A DNA stretch of 64,000 nt, from NCBI RefSeq assembly GCF_003864295.1, contig NZ_BDQK01000009.1, positions 1 through 64,000 on the forward strand, in the 5' to 3' direction. Both the position numbers and the translations under genes were made by a program. Within the stretch, counting starts at the first letter, position 1, and each line of letters opens with the position of its first letter. Under the pieces are notes generated by a model. The model was not told the DNA's origin. It did no database searches and saw nothing but the letters and a program-made list of their open reading frames with translations. Source of the stretch: Aphanothece sacrum FPU1. Lineage in GTDB: Bacteria > Cyanobacteriota > Cyanobacteriia > Cyanobacteriales > Microcystaceae. Of this stretch, positions 53,386 to 62,239 are shown in pieces.

Positions 53386-54603
53386 TCACACCATCACTTC
53401 GGTATTTAGACTCTGAAATTCTCCGATGGTATTTAGTTTTAATTTACTATCAGGGTAGGATACGATGTCATCAATTGGCCACCAATGATAACGACCTGCG
53501 AAATTAATATCATGGAGATTAAAGCTGGTTCCGCCTACAATTGCCACAAGATCAGATTGATAATGAATCTGAGATCCTTGGAAAGAATAATCATGAGCAT
53601 ATCCATGTAATTGCAGTTTATCAACTCCTGTTTGGAAGTCACCAATAAAGGCATAATCATGAGAATAGCCGCCCACATAATAAGGATTATGATAATCTCC
53701 TAAGAGGAACAAATCACTGCCACTTCCACCAATTAATGTATCAATTTCATAATAGCCCAAAGAATGAGAACCTACTCCCGTTAAGGTATCATTTCCCATT
53801 CCACCATCTAGATAATCATTTCCGTAACTACCCACTAGGTAATCATTATCGTTTTCACCAAAAAGAAAATCGTTACCACTGCCGCCATCAATGTAATCAT
53901 TCCCTGAACGGCCAGAAATAATGTCATTTCCGCCATTACCATAGAGATTATTAGCTTGGCTATCTCCAACAATAAAATCACTGTTTTGAGTCCCTTTAAC
54001 ATCATCAAAATTGAAGACATGGAAGGTTAAAGTTCCAAAGGGAAGCCCATTAACATTAAGGCTTGCTGCTTCTAAATTAACACTAATAAAAGTTGTGCCT
54101 GTTGCCGTAGAAGAATCAATGGTATTTCCTGATACCAAAGGATTAGCAATAATCGTTTCAATACTATTCAATTGATCAACGGAGGTATGATTGCCTTTTT
54201 CCACAACTCCTTGAGGTTTTAAGATGATTTTTTGATGTAAATGACTATAATTTACTGTGTCATAACCATTGCCACCATTAATGACATCATTACCCTCTCC
54301 CCCATAGATCAGATCATTGCCATCCTCACCATAGATCAGATCGTTGCCACTACCGCCATTAATGGTGTCGTTGCCACTTCCTCCATAAACGGTATCATTT
54401 CCTAAACCAGAGGAAATGTAATCATCACCACTATAGCCATAGATAGTGTCATTGTAAGTGTAATACCATGGGCTGTATTGATCACCATACAGATGGTCAT
54501 TCCCATGAGTTCCATGAATCGCAGGAGGGTTTGTTGGCCACCACCACCAAGTACGGGAGTCAAAAGCAATGCCATCGGCACTTGAGTCAAAATCAATTAA
54601 CAT
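53386..54603 (-). CDS. RTX-type calcium-binding secreted protein
   Basis: A 405-residue acidic protein with many nonapeptide repeats of the GGxGxDxxx type in two blocks: about residues 36-120 (GGSGNDTINGGSGNDLIYG) and 215-285 (GRSGNDYIDGGSGNDFLFG), which form calcium-loaded beta rolls. The segment between is a small beta-rich domain, and the end (about 290-385) looks like the peptidase-type C-terminal RTX domain. No N-terminal signal; RTX proteins leave by a type I system through a C-terminal signal. Tryptophan clusters (WWWWP near residue 19, WWPIDD near 375) are unusual. Surface or extracellular role is likely; no transporter genes nearby. Confidence 0.88.
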   Translation of the reverse strand: MLIDFDSSADGIAFDSRTWWWWPTNPPAIHGTHGNDHLYGDQYSPWYYTYNDTIYGYSGDDYISSGLGNDTVYGGSGNDTINGGSGNDLIYGEDGNDLIYGGEGNDVINGGNGYDTVNYSHLHQKIILKPQGVVEKGNHTSVDQLNSIETIIANPLVSGNTIDSSTATGTTFISVNLEAASLNVNGLPFGTLTFHVFNFDDVKGTQNSDFIVGDSQANNLYGNGGNDIISGRSGNDYIDGGSGNDFLFGENDNDYLVGSYGNDYLDGGMGNDTLTGVGSHSLGYYEIDTLIGGSGSDLFLLGDYHNPYYVGGYSHDYAFIGDFQTGVDKLQLHGYAHDYSFQGSQIHYQSDLVAIVGGTSFNLHDINFAGRYHWWPIDDIVSYPDSKLKLNTIGEFQSLNTEVMV

Positions 54604-54650
54604 GATCTAAGCCTTTTTTTAAAGTTATGTAAAGTTATATCAGAATTAGC

Positions 54651-54679
54651 TTGACAAATCTAGATTTTAGATATAAAAT
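54651..54679 (+). promoter_or_regulatory. Possible sigma-70-type promoter
   Basis: TTGACA (54651-54656) and TAAAAT (54674-54679) are 17 bases apart, reading toward the conserved gene at 54827-55295. The leader would be about 150 bases. Confidence 0.4.
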
Positions 54680-54866
54680 AAAAGAATAATTATCATAGAC
54701 AAAAATCAATATTAAATCTAATTTCATATTATAAAAATCAATACTAAAAATGCACTATCCACATTTCTGATGAATTAATATCTCTTAATAAGATTTTGTG
54801 ATCAGCACAAGTACGGGAGACCCGAAATGTTAGCATTAGATCAACTTATTAATCCGCAAAACTTCT

Positions 54867-55295
54867 ATGAATATGGCATCGGAAGAACAGGTAAAACGTT
54901 ATCTGGCCCATTGGTTTCAGTTGGGTAAAGGGGTTTTTGTGCCAAATTGTCAAGAAACTATCCTTCCACGTCAAATTTTTACAGGAAATCGTTATTCATC
55001 TGAGTTTGAAAAGTGTTGGCAACGCATTCTCTGTCTAGAAATTGATTGCTATTTAGAAGGAACCGAACAAACAATTCAACAATTATTAAGTCCGGCCTGG
55101 GAAATCACAGGTTGCGCCAGATGTCAATTACCTGTTCCCATTGCGGTGGCCGGAGTTGCGTCTACTGTGTGTACCTGTTTTGATTTATCAGGTTGGCCCA
55201 ATAACGAATTACCATCTCCTCGATTTCCTGTTGATGATATTAGTCATTTGCAACAAATTCGAGAACGTCTTAACAAAAATGAGGATATCAGCTAA
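54867..55295 (+). CDS. Conserved cyanobacterial protein, possibly frameshifted at its start
   Basis: Not recognised by function. The 142-residue frame reads ASEEQVKRYLAHWFQLGKGV and later GCARCQLPVPIAVAG, with several Cys. ATG 54867 has no ribosome-binding site. In another frame, ATG 54827 has GGGAG seven bases upstream and reads MLALDQLINPQNFYEYG before going out of frame near 54880, just where the main frame's conserved part begins. This suggests the true N-terminus is MLALDQLI... joined by a one-base indel. Tail-to-tail overlap of four bases with the next gene. Confidence 0.65.
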   Translation: MNMASEEQVKRYLAHWFQLGKGVFVPNCQETILPRQIFTGNRYSSEFEKCWQRILCLEIDCYLEGTEQTIQQLLSPAWEITGCARCQLPVPIAVAGVASTVCTCFDLSGWPNNELPSPRFPVDDISHLQQIRERLNKNEDIS

Positions 55296-55774
55296 GCAAG
55301 TAGACGTTCGGCCGCATGGGCTAATTCTGTGGCAACACTAGCAGAATAAGGTTTAATTAACCACCAAATTAACGGTGATAGCCATCCCCGTAACGTTACC
55401 GAATAAGAGATATAAGTCCCACATAAAGTCGATTCTACATGATAAGTGATTTTTTGTTCCATCCCCGGAATAGTCAACACCCGAAGACTTAATAATTCAC
55501 CTGGACGAACATTTTCCACAAATAAACGAATAGGAATAGGGGTTAAACGGGTGACAGCTTGATAAATCAAACCCGGTTTAGCAATCAATCCCAGAGGAAC
55601 ATTGGTCTTAGAGAATAAGGGATGCCAAGAAACATCAGCCACATCAATCAATTTATGCCAGAGAACGTCTGCTGGGGCCGTACTCATAGCGCGATATCGC
55701 TTATAAAGGGAAAAACTGCATAATAACTTATCTTTAGCAAAAATTAACTTTAATGAGAAATTGAGAATCACCAT
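55292..55774 (-). CDS. SRPBCC-like conserved cyanobacterial protein
   Basis: A 160-residue protein with the alternating strand pattern of the START/SRPBCC ligand-binding fold: APADVLWHKLIDVADVSWHP, then VNPGELL-like VENVRPGELLSLRVLTIPGM and ISYSVTLRGWLSPLIWWLI, ending in a long helix. Members bind lipids or polyketides. No pathway can be named. ATG 55774 is preferred to TTG 55801 because GGAGG lies just before it. Confidence 0.65.
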   Translation of the reverse strand: MVILNFSLKLIFAKDKLLCSFSLYKRYRAMSTAPADVLWHKLIDVADVSWHPLFSKTNVPLGLIAKPGLIYQAVTRLTPIPIRLFVENVRPGELLSLRVLTIPGMEQKITYHVESTLCGTYISYSVTLRGWLSPLIWWLIKPYSASVATELAHAAERLLA

Positions 55775-55938
55775 CTGCCTCCCGCAACAATGCTCCGGCA
55801 AATCTATAATTGTAAAGGATGAGAGATAACCTGTGGGGTCTTTAATATTAAGATAGTTTTCAACTCTAACTTAATGTCTCAAGCAAGCCGTAGATTGATC
55901 TAAAGTAACTTTGTGATGATAAGACCTAAAGCCACATT

Positions 55939-56967
55939 ATGACCTCTTTAACAACAGAGACTAGCAATCCTCAGACAGCTTTTGTCCCACCTGCTGATGC
56001 CAAAACACGGGTGAGTCAGTTCATGAAAACCATTCAAGATGAAATCTGTCACGGGTTAGAGACAGCAGATGGCGGTAAATTCCGCGAAGACAGTTGGGAA
56101 AGAGAAGAAGGGGGTGGAGGCCGTTCTCGTGTTCTCACAGAAGGAAATTTATTAGAACAAGGTGGCGTAAATTTTTCAGAAGTTTGGGGACACGAACTAC
56201 CCCCTTCCATTTTAAAGCAGCGTCCTGAAGCTGCGGGCCATGGTTTCTATGCGACGGGAACCTCTATGGTACTTCATCCCCGTAACCCTTATGTTCCTAC
56301 AATTCACCTGAATTACCGTTATTTTGAGGCGGGGCCGGTTTGGTGGTTTGGGGGAGGTATTGACTTAACTCCTTATTATCCATTTGCTGAAGATGCGGCC
56401 CATTTTCACCAAACTTTAAAGCAAGCTTGTGATAAACATCATCCTCAATATTATCCCGTATTTAAACCTTGGTGTGATGAATATTTTTATTTAAATCATC
56501 GCCAAGAAATGCGGGGAGTCGGAGGTATTTTCTTTGATTATCAAGATGGGAATGACCCCTTATATCGGGGGCCTCATCCTGATAAAGAGGCGGCTATTTA
56601 TAGTAATCAATTACCTGCTTCAACTCCTCGTACTTGGGAAGAGTTATTTGCTTTTGTGAATGATTGTGGACGATCATTTTTACCTGCTTATCTTCCGATT
56701 GTGGAAAGACGACGGAATATTGAATATGGAGACAGAGAACGTCAATTCCAATTGTATCGACGGGGACGCTATGTTGAGTTTAATTTAGTGTATGACCGAG
56801 GTACAATTTTTGGCTTACAAACTAATGGACGAACTGAATCTATTTTGATGTCTTTACCGCCGTTAGTTCGTTGGGAATACTGTTACCAACCGGAAGCAAA
56901 TACACCAGAATCCCAGTTATATGAAGTGTTCTTAAAACCCCAAGATTGGGCAAATTGGCAACCATAA
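55939..56967 (+). CDS. hemF: Oxygen-dependent coproporphyrinogen III oxidase
   Basis: Heme and chlorophyll pathway enzyme, 342 residues, that converts coproporphyrinogen III to protoporphyrinogen IX with O2. [14 protein letters not shown], the [18 protein letters not shown] strand, [26 protein letters not shown] and the C-terminal [20 protein letters not shown] are family signatures. Standard length, soluble. A palindrome lies between it and the convergent gene. Confidence 0.97.
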   Translation: MTSLTTETSNPQTAFVPPADAKTRVSQFMKTIQDEICHGLETADGGKFREDSWEREEGGGGRSRVLTEGNLLEQGGVNFSEVWGHELPPSILKQRPEAAGHGFYATGTSMVLHPRNPYVPTIHLNYRYFEAGPVWWFGGGIDLTPYYPFAEDAAHFHQTLKQACDKHHPQYYPVFKPWCDEYFYLNHRQEMRGVGGIFFDYQDGNDPLYRGPHPDKEAAIYSNQLPASTPRTWEELFAFVNDCGRSFLPAYLPIVERRRNIEYGDRERQFQLYRRGRYVEFNLVYDRGTIFGLQTNGRTESILMSLPPLVRWEYCYQPEANTPESQLYEVFLKPQDWANWQP

Positions 56968-56973
56968 TTGTAG

Positions 56974-56990
56974 GGTGGGCAATGCCCACC
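56974..56990. terminator. Palindrome GGTGGGCAATGCCCACC after hemF
   Basis: Perfect 17-base palindrome four to seven bases after the hemF stop; a near-identical copy is at 34201-34217. Likely bidirectional terminator between convergent genes. Confidence 0.7.
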
Positions 56991-56997
56991 TTCTCTA

Positions 56998-57025
56998 TTC
57001 ATAATTCATAATTCATAATTCATAA
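56998..57025. repeat. Heptanucleotide tandem repeat TTCATAA
   Basis: Four exact copies. The third heptamer family in the window. The TGA stop of the minus-strand gene 57020-57652 is the complement of TCA in the last copy. Related TTCATAA/TTTATAA copies are at 57825-57855. Confidence 0.88.
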
Positions 57026-57652
57026 TTTAGATAAACGTTTTAATATTTGCAAAACTTGAGTTAATTCATGTCGTCTTGGAAAGAGAGAAAATTCTCTAGA
57101 AACATCATATTTTGGTGTGTTTTCTTGATGAGATAACTTCAGAAAAACGAAACTGTCTCCATTAGTTACCATCCCAAAAGTTGGCTTATTTTTTTGAGAA
57201 TTTGCCATCATGTAAGCTAAAATTTGGGGAAATGCTGAAGGGACAGGAATACTTGTTCTTTTTGATTCAACTACTAATATCCATAATGTTTCTTGAATGA
57301 CTAAAACATCAATCATACCTTTAATAATGGTTTGATCAGGGTCTTCTATTATTAATTGTATAGACTCTGGGGAACTAATTTTAAAAGGAGGATCAAAAAA
57401 TCCTGCTATTTCTAATAAGGGAGAAATAACGAGTAAATTAATAGTTCCTTCTAGTAAGGGTTGGGTTTGTCGATGATAGTCATATCGTTGTTTAATACGA
57501 GAGATGGCAATATTTTCTGTTTCGGTTATTTCGGGTAATTCTTCATACCATTCCCGGAAAAAATTATCATCTTCGGTTTGGGTTAAGTTAAAATATGTTC
57601 GTAAGTCGCTTAGATTTTTGATAGTTTCTCTAACACCAATTGTTGTTATCAT
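57020..57652 (-). CDS. Type I restriction-like PD-(D/E)XK protein
   Basis: A 210-residue protein of a cyanobacterial family often annotated as restriction endonuclease subunit R-like. The core is KGMIDVLVIQETLWILVVES followed by KR, giving Asp and E-x-K at nuclease spacing, then SAFPQILAYMMANSQK and TFGMVTNGDSFVFLKL. No methyltransferase or specificity gene is adjacent, so it is not a full restriction system. Its stop codon is formed by a heptamer repeat. Confidence 0.72.
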   Translation of the reverse strand: MITTIGVRETIKNLSDLRTYFNLTQTEDDNFFREWYEELPEITETENIAISRIKQRYDYHRQTQPLLEGTINLLVISPLLEIAGFFDPPFKISSPESIQLIIEDPDQTIIKGMIDVLVIQETLWILVVESKRTSIPVPSAFPQILAYMMANSQKNKPTFGMVTNGDSFVFLKLSHQENTPKYDVSREFSLFPRRHELTQVLQILKRLSKL

Positions 57653-58003
57653 TGTGTTTAATCTCGTGCAAAAACGACATATACCATAATCTATTGTAGG
57701 GACAAGGCATTAGTAACTTTTATATTTAAACCATTCCGTTACTGTTGCCTTGTCCTCATCGTCTATACATTACACTTAGATCTTACAACACAATAATTAA
57801 CATAAAACAGATGATTATATATTTTCATAATTCATAATTTATAATTTATAATTCAATTCACCTCTTGCCAAGATATGTAAAAATAGATAAAATTAAAGAA
57901 TAAAACTTGACATCCGTGTTTTTTTTGGCATTGATTGAGTCAAAGTTGGTTCTCTTTGTAGTAAAGTAAGACGAGTCAACATCGTCTTTATCACTTTTAT
58001 CAG
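57653..58003. other. Gene-free stretch with a long imperfect hairpin
   Basis: No gene is seen. GGACAAGGCATTAGTAAC (57700-57717) pairs with GTTACTGTTGCCTTGTCC (57738-57755) with only two mismatched bases at the inner part, forming a hairpin with a 20-base loop. It is followed by TTTATAA-type heptamers. Probably a dispersed repeat. Confidence 0.6.
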
Positions 58004-58009
58004 TTGTCT

Positions 58010-58588
58010 ATGACTATTGTGACAAGTTTAACCCTAATTTCTCATTCTCTGGGGGCATTTTTGCCCATTGATAGTGTTTTCTCTACCCAAGGCATCATGG
58101 TGATGCTACTAGCTGCTTATGCGTTAGCAATGTGGATGTTTCTCACCAGCGCGCCTAAAGTACATACAGTGATGGTATCAGATTTGGAAGTAGCCCGACA
58201 ATTTTATGAAGGTTTACTACAATTAAATGTGGCGGATATTCCCCTGCATTATTATTATAATTATGAGCAAACATTAGGCACAGCAGGGGTTGATCCTTTG
58301 TATATGTCTGCTACTTCTAGTGCAACCACTACCACTAATTTTAGAGGTTCAGAAGGACTGTGGTATCAATTGAAAAAAAATACTCAATTACATATTATTT
58401 CTGGGGCAAGTTATGGGACTAAAAATCGTCAACGTCATGTTTGTTTTGATCATGATTGTTTAGAAGAAATTTTAATGCGGGTACAATCAAGACGATTAAA
58501 ATATAAAATTCGTCGCAATAAACCTCTAAATTTCTTGGTTAAAGATATCGAAGAACGAGTCATCGAAATGGCTGAAGTCAAAAATTAA
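58010..58588 (+). CDS. VOC/glyoxalase-like protein with N-terminal membrane anchor
   Basis: A 192-residue protein conserved in cyanobacteria. Residues about 25-47 form a hydrophobic segment (GIMVMLLAAYALAMWMFL). The rest follows the vicinal-oxygen-chelate pattern: KVHTVMVSDLEVARQFYEGL, the glyoxalase-like first module, and later QRHVCFDHDCLEEILMRVQ and NFLVKDIEERVIEMAEV. Metal ligands are not complete, so catalysis is doubtful. ATG 58010 preferred to TTG 58004. Confidence 0.75.
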   Translation: MTIVTSLTLISHSLGAFLPIDSVFSTQGIMVMLLAAYALAMWMFLTSAPKVHTVMVSDLEVARQFYEGLLQLNVADIPLHYYYNYEQTLGTAGVDPLYMSATSSATTTTNFRGSEGLWYQLKKNTQLHIISGASYGTKNRQRHVCFDHDCLEEILMRVQSRRLKYKIRRNKPLNFLVKDIEERVIEMAEVKN

Positions 58589-58629
58589 ATTAGGACAATA
58601 GGTAAGGTAAATTGACATTTAATAATCAG

Positions 58630-59244
58630 ATGGATAATCAAGATTTATTTAGTCAGAAAGCAAACTTTTTTGATCGTTGGGCCCCTAATTATGATTGGTT
58701 GCTAACAACTATTTTTTATCAAGCAATTCATCAACGACTATTATCATATGTTACCTTACCTCATCCTTCCCAAGTATTAGACTTAGGGTGTGGAACCGGC
58801 CGTCTTTTACATCGTCTTGCGAATAAGTTTCCCGACTTACAAGGAACCGGAGTAGATTTATCTCCCCAAATGTTAAAAGAAGCCCGTCAAAATAATCAAC
58901 ATCATCCACGATTGATCTATACTAAAGGTAATGCAGAATCCCTACCTTTTGTTCATAATCAATTTGATGCAGTGTTTAATACCATTAGTTTTTTACACTA
59001 TCCTCACCCACAAATTGTATTTAGTGAAGTCAGTCGGATATTACGTCCTCAAGGACAATTTTTCTTAGCTGATTTTACAATGGGAACAATGAAATCTACT
59101 CGTTTTTCTCCAGGAGGTATTAACTTTTATAATACTCAACAGCGAGAGAAATTTGCTGAAACAGTGGGATTAAATTGTATGGGACATTATCATTTATTAC
59201 CAAGAGTTATTTTAAGTATTTTTTCTCCTACTTCTTCAACCTAA
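58630..59244 (+). CDS. Class I SAM-dependent methyltransferase (UbiE-like)
   Basis: A 204-residue methyltransferase. Motif I is VLDLGCGTGRLLHRLA (about residue 48), GVDLSPQMLKEAR binds the ribose of SAM, AESLPFVHNQFDAVFNTISF is motif II/III and SRILRPQGQFFLADFT follows. The N-terminus AKFFDRWAPNYDWL-like (ANFFDRWAPNYDWL) is seen in UbiE-type enzymes. Substrate unknown. TTG 58612 has a weak AAGG site and is an alternative start. A hairpin terminator lies 60 bases downstream. Confidence 0.87.
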   Translation: MDNQDLFSQKANFFDRWAPNYDWLLTTIFYQAIHQRLLSYVTLPHPSQVLDLGCGTGRLLHRLANKFPDLQGTGVDLSPQMLKEARQNNQHHPRLIYTKGNAESLPFVHNQFDAVFNTISFLHYPHPQIVFSEVSRILRPQGQFFLADFTMGTMKSTRFSPGGINFYNTQQREKFAETVGLNCMGHYHLLPRVILSIFSPTSST

Positions 59245-59305
59245 AGGCTGAGGCTATACGGACAAAGCCTACCTGCCTAGGCTATAATCTTAAAAAATAA
59301 CTCAG

Positions 59306-59329
59306 CCCGCGAAGGCGGGATTTGTTTTT
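59306..59329 (+). terminator. Rho-independent terminator after the methyltransferase gene
   Basis: CCCGC (59306-59310) and GCGGG (59315-59319) pair around GAAG, followed by ATTTGTTTTT. A second inverted repeat, CTTTACCTT/AAGGTAAAG (59335-59354), lies next to it, before the convergent kinase gene. Confidence 0.75.
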
Positions 59330-59378
59330 CTAGCTTTACCTTTCAAGGTAAAGCATCTGGTCTATTAATCCTCTACTA

Positions 59379-61448
59379 TCATCCTCTTTTCTTGGTAGAT
59401 TTTTTAGTTTTAGAACTAAAAGAAGATTGATTTTCTTGAGTTTGCCGAGGAATTTTCTCAAGGAAAATAGGAACCGTAAAATGAAACTTACTACCCTGAT
59501 TTTTCCCTTCTGATTCTGCCCAAATTTGTCCTCCCCAACCCTTGAGAATTTGACGACAAATAGCTAAACCTAATCCGGTTCCTCCCGTACTACGTCTTAG
59601 GGCCCCTTCCTCTTGATAAAAACGATCAAAAACCGTTTCTAAACGATTAGGTTCAATTCCTCTACCTGTATCCGAAATAGTTACTTCTAAACTATCAATA
59701 TTATTCGACCTAACCCTTATACTGACTTCTCCTTCAACCGGAGTAAATTTACAAGCATTATCCAGTAATTTAGCAAGTACTTCAACCAACCATTCCCCAT
59801 CCGCTTGAATCAAGGGAATCTCTGTATTAATAAAGTTATGAATTTGAGGTAAATTTCCCCCTCTATTACGGGCCCGAACATGACTTAAAGCTAATTCAAC
59901 ACATTCGCTAAGATCTAAGGGTTCTAAATTCCATTCTATCCGACCACTTTCTAACTGAGATAATGTCAAAAAATCTTGCACTAATTTACGCATTCTTTCA
60001 GCATCTTGTAGGGCCGTACTCAGCATCACTTGACGCAATTCAAGAGACATATCCGGTTCAGTCGCTAAACTTTCTAAACATACCTGAATAGTAGATAAAG
60101 GTGTTCGTAATTCATGACCCGTAATTGCTACTAAATTTGAGCGAGTGCGATCAAGTGCTTCCAGTTGTTCGTTAAGATCTTGAAGATTCGCATACGCTTC
60201 TGCTTGAATTAACGTTACCCCAATTTGAGTAGCGATCGCATTAACTAAGGAAATATCTTCACTTTTCCAAGCAACAGTATTAGGACCACAATGGTGTAAC
60301 TCCAACATTCCTAAAAGTTTACCTTGATAAAGAATGGGAACTAACATCCAAGACAAAATTGAACAACTGTTTATTAGAGTTTGTAGAGATCCATCTATAT
60401 CTTGAATTTGTCCTTCTTGAATAATACGAGGGTCATTTAAGACATTTTCAATTGTTAACGCATCCCGTAACTCTACTACTTCCTGAAACAAAGGATTATT
60501 GCGTAATGGCCAAATTTGTCCCTTGATAGAAGCAAATCCATCATTTAAAAATTCATGCTCAATTTTAGCAATAGTATCAGTTTCTTTACAACGATAAACT
60601 AAACAACGACAAACCCCTAAACCTTCCCCTAATTTTTGTACCGCAATTTGTAAAATTTCGTCAGGATTTAAAGAACGTCGAATTGCCGTTGTCACCGAAT
60701 TAATTAACCTTTCTTTCTCCTCTTTTACTGCCAAAGAATGATTAGCTTTAATGAGTTTATATTGACCGGCCTGAAGATAAGTTACCAAACGTTGAACAAA
60801 GGGATCAGGATTAGTATTCGGAGACTCCCAAACCAATTTTTCTGTATCTTCTTGCTTCAGTTTCCCCATTCCTTGAGTTAATTCAGTTGAGGGTAAATAC
60901 TTCTGACGAGCTAGTTTAATTTTATCTTTTAATTCGGGTCTATAATCTAAAATTCTTGTCAAGAGAATATTCGCCGCTTGTTGACTAACATGACGATCAA
61001 ACGTCCAAATTCCTTCAAAACGACGACTATTATCCTTAGCTGATCCCACATTATCCTCATTCGTTGGGAAAGTGCGTTCCTGACAAATTAGACAACTAGC
61101 ATAATTGACTCCAATGACCACTAAATGCCATTCTTGAGTTAGATTATCCGTAGATTCAAAGGCGATCGTTTCATAAACACCAGAACCATGTTTAAAGTCC
61201 GTTTCTGGAGCAGCTAAAACGTAAACCTGATCAGTTTTTTGTCCAATTCGTCGATATCTTTGTGCTTCTTGACGATAAAATCGTTCTTGTTGAAAATTGG
61301 CAATAATCAAAGGTTTATCAGATCCGGCCAATACCTGATCTTCCATTGCATGAGAAAGTGCCGTCAAGGAAGCCTTAAAATACATTTGAGGCCGCCAATG
61401 AGGAAGAATTTCCAACAATTGTGCTAAAACCGATTTTGATATACTCAT
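59379..61448 (-). CDS. Histidine kinase with DICT and GAF sensory domains
   Basis: A soluble 689-residue sensor kinase. Residues about 1-150 are a DICT domain (FKASLTALSHAMEDQVLAG, IIANFQQERFYRQEAQRYRR and a C-x2-C, SCLICQ), which is linked to light and redox signalling in cyanobacteria. A GAF domain spans about 250-420 (PDEILQIAVQKLGEGLGVCR, with a bilin-like LLELHHCG region). The kinase has GHELRTPLSTIQ with the phosphorylated His, VLAKLLDNACKFTP, ISDTGRGIEP and STGGTGLGLAICRQIL. A basic tail ends it. The in-frame TTG before ATG 61448 is ignored. No response regulator is adjacent. Confidence 0.92.
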   Translation of the reverse strand: MSISKSVLAQLLEILPHWRPQMYFKASLTALSHAMEDQVLAGSDKPLIIANFQQERFYRQEAQRYRRIGQKTDQVYVLAAPETDFKHGSGVYETIAFESTDNLTQEWHLVVIGVNYASCLICQERTFPTNEDNVGSAKDNSRRFEGIWTFDRHVSQQAANILLTRILDYRPELKDKIKLARQKYLPSTELTQGMGKLKQEDTEKLVWESPNTNPDPFVQRLVTYLQAGQYKLIKANHSLAVKEEKERLINSVTTAIRRSLNPDEILQIAVQKLGEGLGVCRCLVYRCKETDTIAKIEHEFLNDGFASIKGQIWPLRNNPLFQEVVELRDALTIENVLNDPRIIQEGQIQDIDGSLQTLINSCSILSWMLVPILYQGKLLGMLELHHCGPNTVAWKSEDISLVNAIATQIGVTLIQAEAYANLQDLNEQLEALDRTRSNLVAITGHELRTPLSTIQVCLESLATEPDMSLELRQVMLSTALQDAERMRKLVQDFLTLSQLESGRIEWNLEPLDLSECVELALSHVRARNRGGNLPQIHNFINTEIPLIQADGEWLVEVLAKLLDNACKFTPVEGEVSIRVRSNNIDSLEVTISDTGRGIEPNRLETVFDRFYQEEGALRRSTGGTGLGLAICRQILKGWGGQIWAESEGKNQGSKFHFTVPIFLEKIPRQTQENQSSFSSKTKKSTKKRG

Positions 61449-61753
61449 CAATGATTTTTAAACGATCTCCTGGCAAAATCGATGTTATCTCGTTCTTTCC
61501 TTGGAAAATGCCGCCTAATAGCCCTTGCCAAGGTCAGTTTGTACCTCTCCTTAGAATCTATCCTACAAAAAAACGGCATACCTCACTTAACAAAATTTAC
61601 GGAATATCGGAAAACTAGAATTTCTAGAGTCAAAGAACCTCTTGACAGATTTTTAACACTTTAAGGTTATCTTAGTTCGAGACTGTTTATCTCAATCACT
61701 TTAAAGTCGATTGTTAAAACGTCTTGATTATAACCCTTTCTATATTAACTTAG
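61449..61753. other. Intergenic region without recognised features
   Basis: About 300 bases between the divergent DICT kinase gene and the small membrane protein gene. I see no gene, strong hairpin or repeat; it should hold the promoters of both genes. Confidence 0.5.
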
Positions 61754-61993
61754 ATGGATAACAATCGTTTTAAACCTCCTAAGACTTACAATATACAGAT
61801 TTCTTTGATTCATATTACCTGGCCTAAATATATCACCAACCGAGCAACAATAACTATTATGAGCATTATGTTAGGTTTGCCTCTTTCCCTATTTCTTTGG
61901 ACTTATTTTCTTGATCATTTACTCAACTTGGCTAACTCAACTGTCTTAATTAATCCTCCCCCTAGTCAGTCTACAGCACAACCACCTAAGTAA
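61754..61993 (+). CDS. Small single-pass membrane protein
   Basis: Not recognised. Seventy-nine residues: a polar N-terminus (FKPPKTYNIQISLIH), one hydrophobic helix (about 33-53, TIMSIMLGLPLSLFLWTYFL) and a Pro/Ser-rich C-terminus. The layout is that of a small bitopic membrane protein. It stands alone between the divergent kinase gene and msrP. Confidence 0.6.
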   Translation: MDNNRFKPPKTYNIQISLIHITWPKYITNRATITIMSIMLGLPLSLFLWTYFLDHLLNLANSTVLINPPPSQSTAQPPK

Positions 61994-62239
61994 TAATTAA
62001 TAATCAATCGGACATAAATAAAATTAACTATCTTAAGAAATGTAAACTAGCGTTTAACTTTCTGGGAAACTCCCAGTTTATCGTTGATGCTCACTTTTTG
62101 TATTGCTTAAACCTAGTAACTCTATCCCTGAACTAAATTATAATCTCTCTTAAAAACATTGACAAGTGAGTGATTTTTAATTATAGTATTAAACTACGTG
62201 ACTAAATATTTAAAAGTTTCTTATTACTTCTTACTATCT

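Noticed and set aside
53148-53507. Plus-strand frame of 119 codons
   Set aside because: It crosses intergenic repeats and the partial MITE and overlaps the RTX gene antisense; no ribosome-binding site or protein-like pattern.
57020-57652. Complete type I restriction system
   Set aside because: Only a short PD-(D/E)XK protein is present; no methyltransferase, specificity or helicase genes are adjacent.
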